Positions 1 through 10,988 of a DNA stretch of 33,892 nt are shown in pieces (position 1 is the first letter of the stretch; every line of letters begins with the position of its first letter). A program made the position numbers and the translations under genes. The stretch comes from Chloromonas sp. AAM2 (taxonomy: Eukaryota > Chlorophyta > Chlorophyceae > Chlamydomonadales > Chlamydomonadaceae). The notes under the pieces were generated by a model. The model had not been told where the DNA came from and did not search any database. It worked only from the letters and a program-made list of their open reading frames with translations. The stretch spans positions 1-33,892 of the forward strand of contig QAXH01005360.1 of assembly GCA_004335635.1 (NCBI GenBank), read 5' to 3'.

Positions 1-144
1 AGTATAATACAAGGCTCTCGGACATGATGCCGTGTCTCCTCACAGCCGCAGCATGTTATCCTTGCGTAAGTTCCTGACGGGTTGGGCTTCCTCACGCCCT
101 CGCTGCCTGACCCTTATCGTGTACTTGTTTGTGTGCACTCGCAG

Positions 145-2635
145 CCCATATCACGCCGGCCTGACCTGCAAGCGCTGGAATATAGACGATGAGCTGGAGC
201 CAAACGACGAGCCTGGAGCAGCGGGCGGTGCTGCCCTGGCGCCCCTGCCTGCCCTCACGCCCAGCCCAGCGCAGACCACACCTGAGGCAAAGACACGACC
301 AGCAGGGTGGGTCGGCATGTTGCACAGTCATGGCAGTCACACAGTGCAGATGCCAGGGCACAGTCATGAAGGTCACATGTGCTTTCCAGGGCTGTCGTCG
401 CTCACAGCGTCAATGTCGGCCATGTGACGACGGCCGTCCACTACCAGTTTGTGCTCAATTTTGTATTGGGGCTCAATTCAACAGTTTCTGCGGTCACTTG
501 CCCCTCCTTGTGTGCGCAGATTTTCCCTCATTGGGGCAATCCCCTTCACTCCCGCCTCCCCCGCAGCTCCCAGCCCCGCAGAGGGCACCGCCACCACCGC
601 CAGCACTGGCCCTGCTGTTGCTGCTTCAGCAGCAGGCAGCAGTGGGCCACCAGCCAGCAGTAGCACAGCAGCCGGTGCTACTGCTGCTGCGGTTGGTACT
701 GCTGCAGCTGGTGGCGCAACGGCAGGCAAGCCAGCGACTGGCCCAGCCCCAACAGCCAGCGGAACGTCTGCAGCAGGCCAGCAAGGGCTGTCATTCAGCT
801 TTGGACAGACAGGGCCTTCTGCTCTCTCCACTGGAGCAGCTGCTGGACCAGCTGCGCCCACTGCAGGGATTTTGTCAGGTGGTACGGCAGCTGCTGCTGC
901 TCCAGCATCAGGTCAGCTGGCACCAGCCGCCACATCCACAACCTTCAGCTTTGGTGGCTTTGGCACGTCTACAGCACAGCCGTCCACAGCCACAAGTGTC
1001 TTGACGCCAGCTTCTGCAGCGTCAGCTGCCAGCGGCTCTGCGACAGCCGCCTCCACAGCACCTGGCAGCACCCAGCCAGGCGCTCCCGCATTTGCAGCCC
1101 CAGCAGCTGCCACAGGTGCCACAGGTGCCACTGGCACTGCTCCTGCACCTGGCAACTTCACGTTTGGTGGTATTGGTGGTATCGCTGGCACCAACGCTTG
1201 GCCTGCAGCAGCTTCAGCTAGTGCGCCAGTGATCAGTGGCACAGCTGCGCCTGGCACCCAGCCAGCCACAACTGTTGCAACGCCAGTGCCCTCCTTTTCG
1301 TTTGGTACTGCTGCCCCTGCAACAGCATCCCCGTCGTTTAGCTTTGGTGGTGCAGGTCTAGCCGGTTCTACAGCCAGTGCTGGTCAGGCAGAGGCGGCAC
1401 AAGTTGCTCCAGGCCAGGTCGCTCAACAGGCGCCGGCAGCTGGCGCTGATGCTGCTGGTCAACCCACGGCCCTCGGCTCCAAGCCCACCAGCGTGTTCAG
1501 TGCAGCACCTGCAGCCTTTTCATTTGGATTGGCAGCACCACCCATCACTCAGGGGTCCGCAGCACCAAGTGCTGGGCAACCAAATGCGGGCACCCCTGCC
1601 AGCCAGCCAAGTGTGTTTGGGGCCGGCCAAACGGCGCAACCTGGCCAGGCAGCCGGCCTTGCCGCACAGCAGCCGAAAATAGAGCCTGCCGTGGGCCAGT
1701 CGACAGGGTTCACATTTGGCCAACAGCCTGGCGGCGCAGCTGGGTTCAGCTTTGGAGCTGCCCCTGGTCCTGCTTTTGGCGCTGCTTCTGCACCAGCTGC
1801 GGCTGGTAGCACAGCCATGCCTGCTTTTGGGGCCCAGTCAGCAGCACCTGCATTCAGCGCCTTGTCGACCCCTGCATTCAACGCACCTTCTTCTGCACCT
1901 GCGTTTGGAGTATCAGGAGCCGCAACGTTTGGCGCCCCCTCATCCGCTCCTGCCTTTGGCGCGCCCACTGCTGCCACAACATCTGGTGCTTTCTCTTCCG
2001 CACCTGCGTTTGGCAGTTCGGCAGCCCCCACCTTTGGTGCCCCTTCGCCTTCGCCCACTTTTGGAGCTTCTTCTTCCGCAGCCGCCTTTGGTGCGCCCAG
2101 TGCGTCACCTGCTTTTGGCGCCCCCTCCGCCGCCCCGGCGTTTGGTGCCCCCTCTGCTACCCCCACTTTCGGTGCCCCCATTTTCGGCGCCCCCTCGGTA
2201 ACCCCGCCTTTTGGCGCCCCCTCTGCGGTTCCGTCTAGTGGAACGCCCGCTTTTGGTGCTGCACCCGCATTCGGAACAGCCGCTGCGTTTGGTGCCCCCT
2301 CTGCCAAGCCTACATTCGGTGCTGCTGCCCCAGCACCGACCTTTGGAGCTTCAGCTGCAGCGCCTGCTTTCAGCAACCCGTTTGGTGGGGCTGCTCCCGC
2401 AGGCGGTGCAAGCCCCTTCGGTGCACCAGCGTTCGGCTCTGCGCCGCCTGTGCAACAACCTGGATTTGGCGGCTTCGGCGCAGCGGCCCCGGCGGCAGCC
2501 ACACCCACGTTTGGCGGCGCACCTGCAGGCACATTCGGCACCGCCCCTGCCCCAGAAGCGGGCAGCATCTTCAGCATGGGCACGGGCGTGCAGGATGCGG
2601 GACGTCGCAGGGCCGTGGTGCGTCGGCGCAAGTAG
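145..2635 (+). CDS. FG-repeat nucleoporin, C-terminal part (5' end not resolved)
   Basis: Two exons are seen, 145-306 and 520-2635. The GT donor at 307 and AG acceptor at 518-519 join in phase, giving about 758 residues. There are roughly three dozen FG dipeptides: FSFG/FTFG types lie mainly at nt 795-1770, then FGAPS-type repeats to about nt 2340, in an Ala/Pro/Thr/Ser-rich, disordered chain. Such repeats line the nuclear pore and bind transport receptors. The protein ends in SIFSMGTG...GRRRAVVRRRK, a Phe motif followed by a basic tail. This resembles, from memory, the C termini of Nup153, POM121 and plant Nup136/NUP1, so a nuclear-basket-type Nup is my best guess. The first coding exon is not certain: a 20-nt exon at 46-65, flanked by AG and GTAAGT, would also splice in phase, and the start may lie left of the window. 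FG nucleoporin is firm; the subtype is inferred. Confidence 0.85.
1771..2345 (+). repeat. Degenerate FGAPS-coding tandem repeat
   Basis: The nucleoporin exon here is built from short in-frame units coding for FGAPS plus spacer (typically FGAPSxxPA, about 10-13 codons). Nearly identical GGCGCCCCCTC/GGTGCCCCCTC cores suggest recent slippage or unequal exchange. Unit length varies, so this is a coding low-complexity region and not a strict satellite. Confidence 0.7.
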
Positions 2636-4332
2636 AGCAACCTGCAGCACCCTCCTCCCCTGTTGCTCCTCATTGCTGCACGCTGCAACACGCTACAGCG
2701 GGGCATGGGTCCTGTAGAGGAAGGGACCTGTGCAACACCGCTGCCCACCGCATTGCTCCTCACAGGCGTCCACCTGGTTGCGATTGTGAAGAGCCATGGT
2801 GCAGTGCGCATGACAAACGTAGTCAGTCAGGCCAGAGTTGTTTCATTCATGGACTGCTATTGAGGCAGGTGATTGGTATGGTCGTGGTCAGAGCAGACAT
2901 CAATGCTCCATTGCTCTGCTTTGCCTGAACCCGTCTTTCTTCTTATGCCACCTTGACATCCAAGTACTGCCAACCTCTTTCGTTCTGATGCCAGATGCCA
3001 ATCGTGAGGTCTTCATCCTAACTTGAAATTGTCAGGAAAACAACGTTGGAGTCCCAGAGTTGCGTTGTAGCTCTGCTATCCTTTTACCCTGCAGCCTTAG
3101 CACGATTCACCAGTTTGGGCCTAACACGAAGGTCGGAATCACCTGTGGCATCCAGGCTAGAGGACTGTTGGATTGTTGGCACACCTAGGATAGTTCAGCG
3201 AGAGATGAGGTTGATATTGGAACGTCAATATTGGAACGTGCAGAGGTATACAGGTCACAGGCGAGGCTTACTGGTGTATGGTGTCAGTGTGCTCGACCGA
3301 TGGACAAGATTGGCAGCCCAAATTCGCCTGGGTTACCGCAAGGAAAGGTCTCAAAAATGTCTGGCAGCGGAAGGCTGAATAGTGGGTTGAGCCAGTAGGC
3401 GCCTCAACTGGACTGCACTAGAGATTTACCTGCCATGTATATATTGTTCAGTGTGCCTCTGCAGTGATCAGGACTCTAGTTCAATGTGACTTGCATGCAC
3501 ACAGGTCAGACTGGTTCAGGTTCAGCAGGAGTTCAGAGAAGAGACTGAACCAGAGCATTACAAGGCGGGAGTGCACACCATGCAGCACATCCAACGCAAA
3601 TATCAACTGTTTATACAAGTTGCAAACTTTTCTTAAGTAAACGGGAGTCAGCCAGGCGTGGTGAGGCCCTTGTGGCCATTACTTGCATCCTCGTACCATT
3701 ACTGACCTGCCTGCATGCTCAGCCGGATCGGCTCACGGCATACCAGGTCAAGTCGAGAATCCAGGGCATGAACTTTGACCGGTCCAAATTTCAGCACAGC
3801 ATTCCTCTCAAGCGCAGGTACGGGCACGACGGAACAAACAACTCGTCATGCAACACATGAAACAACACATGTCCTCCTCCGTCCCCAAGAAATACCAAGA
3901 AATTACTTACTCGATAAAACCTGGGAGGCTGTGACTGCCGGTTTGTCACCAAACACAAGCGCATGGTTTGAGCCTGCATTTGAAGTCAGAAGAAGGCGTC
4001 AGATGCCTACATCTCAAAACGAGGGCTCCACATTTGCCGTCAACATTTCGGCAAAGAACCGTACTGGCCGTACAGCAAGCACATGACAGCCCCCTGCTAT
4101 TTGGCTTCCCAGCTAGTTGCGGCTTGCCATCCGAACATTGATCACCACTTCTGGTGAGAGTCCCTGCTTCATAGTCGGCTCGTCGCGTGGATTCCACCTC
4201 CAGACGATGCCTCCTCTTCCAGCGAAGCTTTGCCTCGCAATTCGTTGCCATTGATTGCAGACTGTATCCCACGCAGCACTCAAACACTGATCAACAGCTG
4301 AGCCTGCCTCAGACGCCTGGTATTCCGCAAGA
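2636..4332. other. Intergenic: nucleoporin 3' flank and repeat
   Basis: I see no convincing gene between the nucleoporin stop and the next start codon. Open frames here are short and lack splice-consistent continuation or recognisable motifs. The stretch must contain the nucleoporin 3' UTR and the upstream region of the gene at 4333. I did not find the usual chlorophyte TGTAA polyadenylation signal close behind the stop. One inverted copy of a dispersed repeat occupies 3559-3677. Confidence 0.5.
3559..3677 (-). repeat. Dispersed repeat family A, copy 1 (inverted)
   Basis: Read on the minus strand, this stretch runs from GGCCACAAGGG through a core TTTGCGTTGGA to GCACTCCCGCCTTGTAA. It is a diverged copy of the segments at 21185-21312 and 30327-30455. 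All three share the same order of blocks, with substitutions and small indels. Confidence 0.7.
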
Positions 4333-7300
4333 ATGGCAGACCAGAATGCAGTGGATGACCAGTGGACGCCGAGTGGCGATTCTCAACAATCAATTGGATT
4401 TACGAGCGCAAAGCTATTGGACCGCAATTCTGTGCTACAGGTATGTCATGTGCTACACCCAGTTGCTCTCTTGCCAGCAGGCTGCGAAAAGGGCTCGTTG
4501 CACAGGCAGACCAGCACATTCAGCCCACAGTGCTGAGCACAGACTTGATGTGAAAGAGAAGCCCACGACGGCCAGTGCCTGCTGTGCAGTCCGACAACGA
4601 GGTTGCATGGGGCTCTGGCCACAGCGAACTTTTCACGCGACAGGCTGAGGAGCCCACTGCGCAGCACCAGACGTCGCAGTGGAACCAGCAGGTCCTCAAT
4701 TTCTCATCTGTACAGCAGCCCGCAAGGTGCGCCGGGCTCGGCATGTGCATCGTGTAGGAGGCATGCCCAGTTGGCTACGCAGTTAACTGTGCAAGTGGTT
4801 GGGCTGGGATGTACCATGGGTGTTGATTGGTATGATACTGTGTTGAGGTTCCCAGGTTTTTCACGCACACATTATCACAAGCCCTGGGCTGAGCATGTGC
4901 ATCACTTAGCAGCATGCCCAGTTAAGCCAATGTGCAGGATCTATCACTGGATTAGGTGTTCGTGTACTGTATTCTCCACCAGTCATTTCTTATCACCAGA
5001 CAAGACCTCGGTTCGGACAGCGAGTACATGCGTTGAATGACCCAGTCGTTGGGTTGCATGCGAAGTATTTCAAGCCCAGAACACCTTTGCCGCCTCTAGA
5101 TATGCTAGTAGCACACAAAACCTGGCACAACAGCCCTGACACACCTGTGATGACACACAAACAACAATCGAAATGAGTCATTTGGTGCATGCAGTCACGG
5201 CTCTGTCCCCAAGCAAGGCGCCTCAGGACTATCAGGCCTTGGCAAAGAAGGTCTTGGGCCCGCTTGGCAGATCACCAGCATGCCTGAGAGCATCACATCT
5301 GATGAGGGCACACCACTGAGCAACACAGCCAGCGGGCTACAGCCAGGCAACCCCAACACGCCCACTCGCCCTGCACCCATGCACGACAATTCCGCCATCT
5401 CGTCTCACACATCCGTTACGGGCCCGCTTGATGGTGCCAGCCCCTGGTCCTCTGGCGGTTTCCCTCCTGTGGACCCGGCCGCTCTGCTTGGCCGCTGGAG
5501 CGGGATGAAGGAGCCGGCCCAGCTGGACCTGCCACGCCTGGACTTGGCAGGCAGGCTGGATGTGCCTCACTCTTCGGGCGGCGGCCATGTCCTGGCAGGC
5601 AGTGCCGGTGGCGCGGAGCGGCCACTGTTCCAGCAAGCCGCCCTTTGGGGACAGCCAGCCGCCAAAGGCATGCAGTCAGGCGCTGCGGCAGGCGCGTGGC
5701 CTCTGGACTTGACGCCCCCTTTGCCTCAGAGCCTGGGCATGCTGAGTGGCAGTGGCAATGGTGCTGCGGCGGCTGCGGCCGCACATAGTAGCCAGTCCTC
5801 CCCTGCCTCCTCCTTACCAGAAGCCCTCGACGGGCCAGTGACCATGGGTGGCATCAAGCCCAGTGCTAGCGGGGGCGGGTCGGGCCCGGGCAGCAGCGGA
5901 GGCGCCATGCATCGGTCACTGGCCAGCGTAGCACGGGATGATTCAAACAAGCTGGCAACAGTTGCCACCCTGGGTGCTTCTTTTGGTGATAGTTTGGGCT
6001 CGAGCGGGCTGTCTGGGTCACCCTGGTCCACGCCCACTGCAGGCATGGGCGGGCCTCCACAGGACAAGTTTGCGGCTGCACGCATGTCCCTGGACCATGG
6101 CGTGGTGCAGCAGCATGCACCGGTCAACAGCAGGGCAGGAGCCATGGAGGACATCACTGACTCTCAACTCCTAGGTACGTCAAGTAGGAGCAGTTCTCAA
6201 TAATGTTTACAGTCTGCTGCTGATCTCCATTGTCATTAGACAGTTGCAACCGTTTCTGGCAAGTTGGAGCAAAGTTGGATCCAGTGTTACGATGCAGTGC
6301 TGTGTGGGCTTTCCCTGTGTGTTGCAGGTGCCCTGGTGCAGATGCCCGGCTGGCAGGGACTGAACAATCAGGACCGTCTCCTGCTGCTTCAGGCAGCCCA
6401 GCACGAGATGGCTGTCCATCAGCAGCAACAACAGCAACAACAACAACAGCAGCAGCACCAGCAGCAGATGGCTGAAGCGGTTATCCGGCAGGCACTACTA
6501 CAGCAGCAGCACCAACACCAACACCAACACCATATGCGCCAGCTGCAAACAGCAGAGCAGCCGGTTGGTGTCAATGCCGCTGCAGCTGCATCATCTGCGT
6601 TGCTGGGTCTGCCACCATCCCCTCTGAAGACCCTGCGTTCTGTGCAGGCAGGCAACACAATCATGGGTGGGGGTCAGACCCAAGGGGATGCTTTCTCACA
6701 GCTGCCGTTAAATCGTGATTCTCCCATGCGCGCACAAGCTGGCCAGCATCCGCCCATGTCCAATCTGCTGCCCACGCTGCATGGTGGCACTATCGGTATG
6801 AATGACGAACAAATCCTGCAAATGATGCAGTACAATTCGGACATTCACAGCAACCAGCAGTTGATGGATGAGCTAGGCTGGCAGCCCCAGGCACATGGTG
6901 ATTTTGCGCAGCTGCTGGCACACCACGGGGGCAACCTGGGTGGTGCCGTGCCGCAAGGTGCGCACTCGCCCACAAGCATGATGCACAGCGAGTTCATGAC
7001 CGGCAGTCCAATGGCCGGCTCGCGCACCGCGAGCTACTCATTTGCGCCCCGGGTGTCGCGTCACACCTCCCTGCGTCAGGGCCACGAGATGATCGACTCA
7101 GGTCTGGCCGGCTCAGGTGGCGCCACGCCGCGCAGCGCTCGTCAAGATGCAAAACTGCCGCAAAAATTGGTATCGGCAGGCTCTCAGGTGGGCCTGAGTA
7201 ACCAGATGATCTGGGCATTGCTTCGCCACCCTAGCTTGTTGGATATGTTGATCAAGGAGCGCGACGCACTCCGAGCACCAATGCCATCCACGATTACAAG

Positions 7301-8332
7301 CAAATTCAGCAGCGCAATGGGTGCCTCCGGCTCCCCAGCCGGTCCGACTGGCTCTATGACTCCCCGGCGCATGGCCAATGGGACCTTCATCATGCACGAT
7401 GCCAGCGGCGCTAAGGAAACCTCGGACCCTGCAAAGCGGCAAGAAGAGCTGCCCAAGGTGCAGCGTTTACTCGGTGAGCTGATGACAAGCACCGCGACGT
7501 ACCTGCGCAGCACCCAGGTTCAGAGTCTGCTCAGTGCGCTCGGGCCTATAGCTGCCCTGTATGACAGCATGCACGACCTGCCCGTGGTCCAGAAGCGCCA
7601 GCGGTGCCAGGAAATGGGCGAATTGCGTGAGGGCCTGATGCAGCAGCAGGTCATGCGCGACACGGTCACCCTATTGGCCACCCTGCGTCACCACCTGCAC
7701 ACGCTCACCAGCCGCCTGCTGCTCCTGGCGGACAGCACAAGCGAGGGGGTTGCCCTGGATATCATGCTCGGATGCATGTGCACTGAGCTTTTGGGCCTCC
7801 TGAAGCCGTGCTTGCCACAGGTGTGTGCACGTGCTGGCAGGGTGGGCAGGCTGAGCATGTGTAAGGGGTGAAGCGGGCAACAAGTTGATACGACGGGTGT
7901 GTGAGCCTGCCAGCAGCAGCCCTGTCCCATTCCAGGATCAGAATGCACATCATGACAACAGCTACGCACTCCAAAAAACCAGATGGATGCAGTCACAGCT
8001 ACACCTGCAAGAGCTGGTAGGCTGGGTAACCTGTGTGGACTGGAAATGGCTCAACACAGGCCTAAGGGACGATCCAAGGCGTGCATGAGTTCTTAACTAT
8101 AATCGTTGGTAGACGTTACAGACGTCACTCAGTGCACTCAGAGCTCATCACTGACCATGTGTGCAGGACGTCCTGGATGTGTACGAGAGCTTCCTGCCAC
8201 ACCCACGCCTCGCCCTTCTGGTGTTTGTGGAATTCACAAGGTGAGGCTGCGCTCCGGGCCTGTTGTGGTCTGTACATGATGATGCATAGGCACAGCTGCA
8301 CTAACTTGCAAGGGCGCCTGCGCAGGCTTTGA
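4333..8332 (+). CDS. Uncharacterised Gln/Ser/Gly-rich protein with helical C-terminal domain
   Basis: The model has six exons: 4333-4440, 4590-4726, 5195-6174, 6328-7820, 8167-8240 and 8326-8332. All junctions are GT-AG and in phase, giving about 932 residues. The start is the ATG at 4333 (AAGAATGGCA context), opening MADQNAVDDQW. Residues up to about 400 are Ser/Gly/Ala/Pro-rich and look disordered. They are followed by LVQMPGWQGLNNQDRLLLL, a polyQ run (12 Q, His, 3 Q) and His/Gln repeats. A conserved-looking segment has NDEQILQMMQYNSD and DELGWQPQ. From about residue 745 the chain is Leu-rich and helical (KVQRLLGELM...YLRSTQVQSLLSALGPIAALYDSMHDLP, continuing to CMCTELLGLLKPCLPQ). I do not recognise the family; the polyQ/low-complexity layout is common in regulatory and RNA-associated proteins, but no function can be assigned. 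The 3' end is the weakest part: the last seven coding bases give FTRL-stop, while another frame stays open to 8473. Confidence 0.72.
6418..6533 (+). repeat. CAG/CAA polyglutamine tract and CAN-rich repeats
   Basis: In frame within exon 4 of the Q-rich gene, 12 consecutive Gln codons are followed by His and three more Gln. After a short break, (CAC CAA) repeats code for alternating His and Gln. CAA and CAG are intermixed, which usually limits length instability compared with a pure CAG run. Confidence 0.9.
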
Positions 8333-10988
8333 CTTGAGCGCATCACTGCAGCGCTCTGTCCGCCACAAACTGCCGCGTGTGCCCACCAAGCCTAGTGATG
8401 TGACCCACTCATCACTGTCAGCCGTGATTGTCACGCCATGCCTCCTGCTTGTGCGCAGTGTGGACCCTGTGCCTCCCAAGTGAGACTCCTTTCCTGCGGC
8501 TCCACGGAGGTCCGCCATGCAGCATGCTTACCAGTACATGTGCACTACTCTGCATTTGACAACAGGCGGGATACTTTATGGGGGTTGCGGTGTGTTATGG
8601 CTCTATACTCTTGCATTTGTTTCCAATGAGGGCTGGTGGCCTGATTGGTCCTGCAAGTTCAGTTTGCTTTGCTCGTAGACAAAGCATCGTAGACAAAGCA
8701 TCGGTAGTGCGCAGAGGCATGGACCACGAGGGCAGATGTGGCATAATGTTCCTGCTTGGTACGGGCCATTGCCGTGGCTGGTGTGTAGGTTGGTGAGTAG
8801 CAAGGGGCTAAGCTTGTTGAATGTAGTGCAGAGATAGGAACAGCAGGTTTGATACTGGCACACGTTTTCATGCCTACACACTTGCCGTGGTTAAGTGGCT
8901 CGAGGATTGAAGGAGATTTGAAGCAGCCTGCTATTCTCGCTAGCCAAAAAGATGTCAGACTGGCCACGATCTCTCGTAGAAGTAATGGTTTACTTCTTTG
9001 GGCATTTTCCCTTCTCGTGGTTTCTTCCTGACTGGTGCCAAAGGACGTGTCGGACTGCCGAGCAATTGATAATCTTGTGCGAGAATTTCAGAGTGCTTAT
9101 CGCTCTGAAGTGCGTGTCCAATATTGAATTGTAGGGCAGGGAGTAAAACAGTCAAGCTGGCACCGGTCCAAGGAGCACTGGTACTGCATCATTGATGTAC
9201 TGGGCGATGCATGGAAACTGACGGAATGGCGTTCTCAAGCACAATGTTACGCCTATCTGTTCAATATCAGATTAAGCTTGCCAAACCTGTCAAGGGATAC
9301 CTATCTTGCAGGAGACTTGCAGGAGATGTCATCCAGCATCTGAGTTTCGTTGATTGTAGCCTAGCCCTTCTTGATGTGATTGCCGCGTCCCGCTGTGGTT
9401 GTACAGGACCTTGACGCGGAGCTGAAGAAATGTAGGTCACGGTTTGAAACTGGTTTGTGGCTGAGTATGCTTGGAGGAAGGGTTGGCGGGGCTCACTGCT
9501 CAGTGCAGGCTCGCTGGATACCATGCACTGGCCTGGTGTGTGCAAAATATTGTGTTGCAATGTACACAAAAAAAGGATGAAAATGGCTGGGCATTTCAGT
9601 TTGCCATGTTTGAGCACATTCCAGTATGGAAGCGACTGCCACGAAGTCACAGCGTGGCGCTGTTGATTAGTCACAGCTGTGCTAAGTTTGCAGGGTTACC
9701 AACAAGCGCTGTTAAGCGCTACCATGTGGTCGGCCTAACTGCCACAAGTCCTCACAACCGGGCACATGATTGCCGCTTTTGCTTTCACACCATACCCTCA
9801 ACCCAATTTGCTTGCCACGTCGAGCTTGGTCACTTGATTGGTTTTTGCTTTCTGAAAGGAACACGGCTTTTGTCTGGTTCCCTAGTTCTCCACCCTAGGG
9901 CACTTCATGGCACTGAAGGATACTGGGACGCGTGTGATCCATCCCCTCGTGTGAATACGGAAGGTCGTCCTGTCGGGGGCATAGGCTTCGGACGTACCAT
10001 TGCAGAAAGAATGCCCGGGTAGATGTACCTTAACATGCCACACCAGCTTCATATGATAGTTGGACAGGTAGACGTGTTAGCTGATGACGCTAGGGCAAGC
10101 GGTTGGCTGGAAGGGCACATGGTGTGTTGTTGCAGCTGGCTGGACTTGTGTGGCCAGCTTTCATTGTTTCACAGGCTTGCTACTGGCCTTGTCAGATGGT
10201 AGGATATATCAACTGTTTTGGTAGGATATAGGCTGTTTTCCATGCTAACATCAGCTTGCAATTGCTGCAGTGCAGGACACGTGTGCAGCCTGTGTTGGAG
10301 CAGCCATTAGCGAACTTGACATGTGTCTGATACTGTTTGCATGCATGTAAGAACTGCTGATCAATATCTCATGCCTGGCGAGCCTGCTGCCTTGCTGCGG
10401 GTCCATGCATATTCAACCTGCTGCCTCAACTGTCATGTGGGCATGAGGCTGCTCATCACAGGCCCGGTCTATTTCATGGTTTGGCAGGGCCATGAGCAGC
10501 AAGTCAAAATCTCACGGGTTCATGCCAAAGAGACCCGGGGGCAAAAGTAAATGTATGCCTGTAATGTAAATGAAGTCGCACAGGCAACAGAGGGACGTCC
10601 ATGCGCATCAGCACTGGTCAGTTGCCAATCTACTGACGGATGCAGGACACATGGACTCGATCGGTATGCCAAGTGCACCTGAGGAACACGGACCAACATC
10701 GGAAATGCACACAGTCCCGCTTATTCTTGGGCATTAGCTTGATTCAAAGCTCATTTGCCCATTCCCATCATCTTCATCATCTGTTGCATCTGCGAACACA
10801 AGAGCAGAGGAAAGAACACTGATTGAAGTCATTGCTCAACTGTCAGGCTGTGGCATGGTTTCAGGGCTGCGCAACAGACGCAGGTGCTGTTGATGTGTCT
10901 GTCAACAGACGAATCATACTTAAGGCGTGTCCTGTAGGTGCACTCGGATGAATACCCCACAGCTGCTGGTGCGGCACATAATCTGTTA
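8333..10988. other. Gene-poor stretch between two convergent genes
   Basis: This lies between the end of the Q-rich + strand gene and the stop of the - strand Toc159-type gene, so it should hold both 3' UTRs. A frame open from 8325 to 8473 (GFDLSASLQRS...) may belong to the upstream gene if my 3' end is wrong. Otherwise I see only short non-coding-looking frames, a 14-bp direct duplication (CGTAGACAAAGCAT) near 8672-8700, and no RNA gene or mobile element I can support. A TGTAATGTAA sequence near 10563 on the + strand is a possible polyadenylation signal for an unseen + strand transcript. Confidence 0.5.

Noticed and set aside
1549..2811. 420-codon open frame on the minus strand
   Set aside because: It is antisense to the FG-repeat exon. 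Its Ala/Gly/Pro composition mirrors the coding repeats, and the FG frame on the other strand is clearly the functional one.
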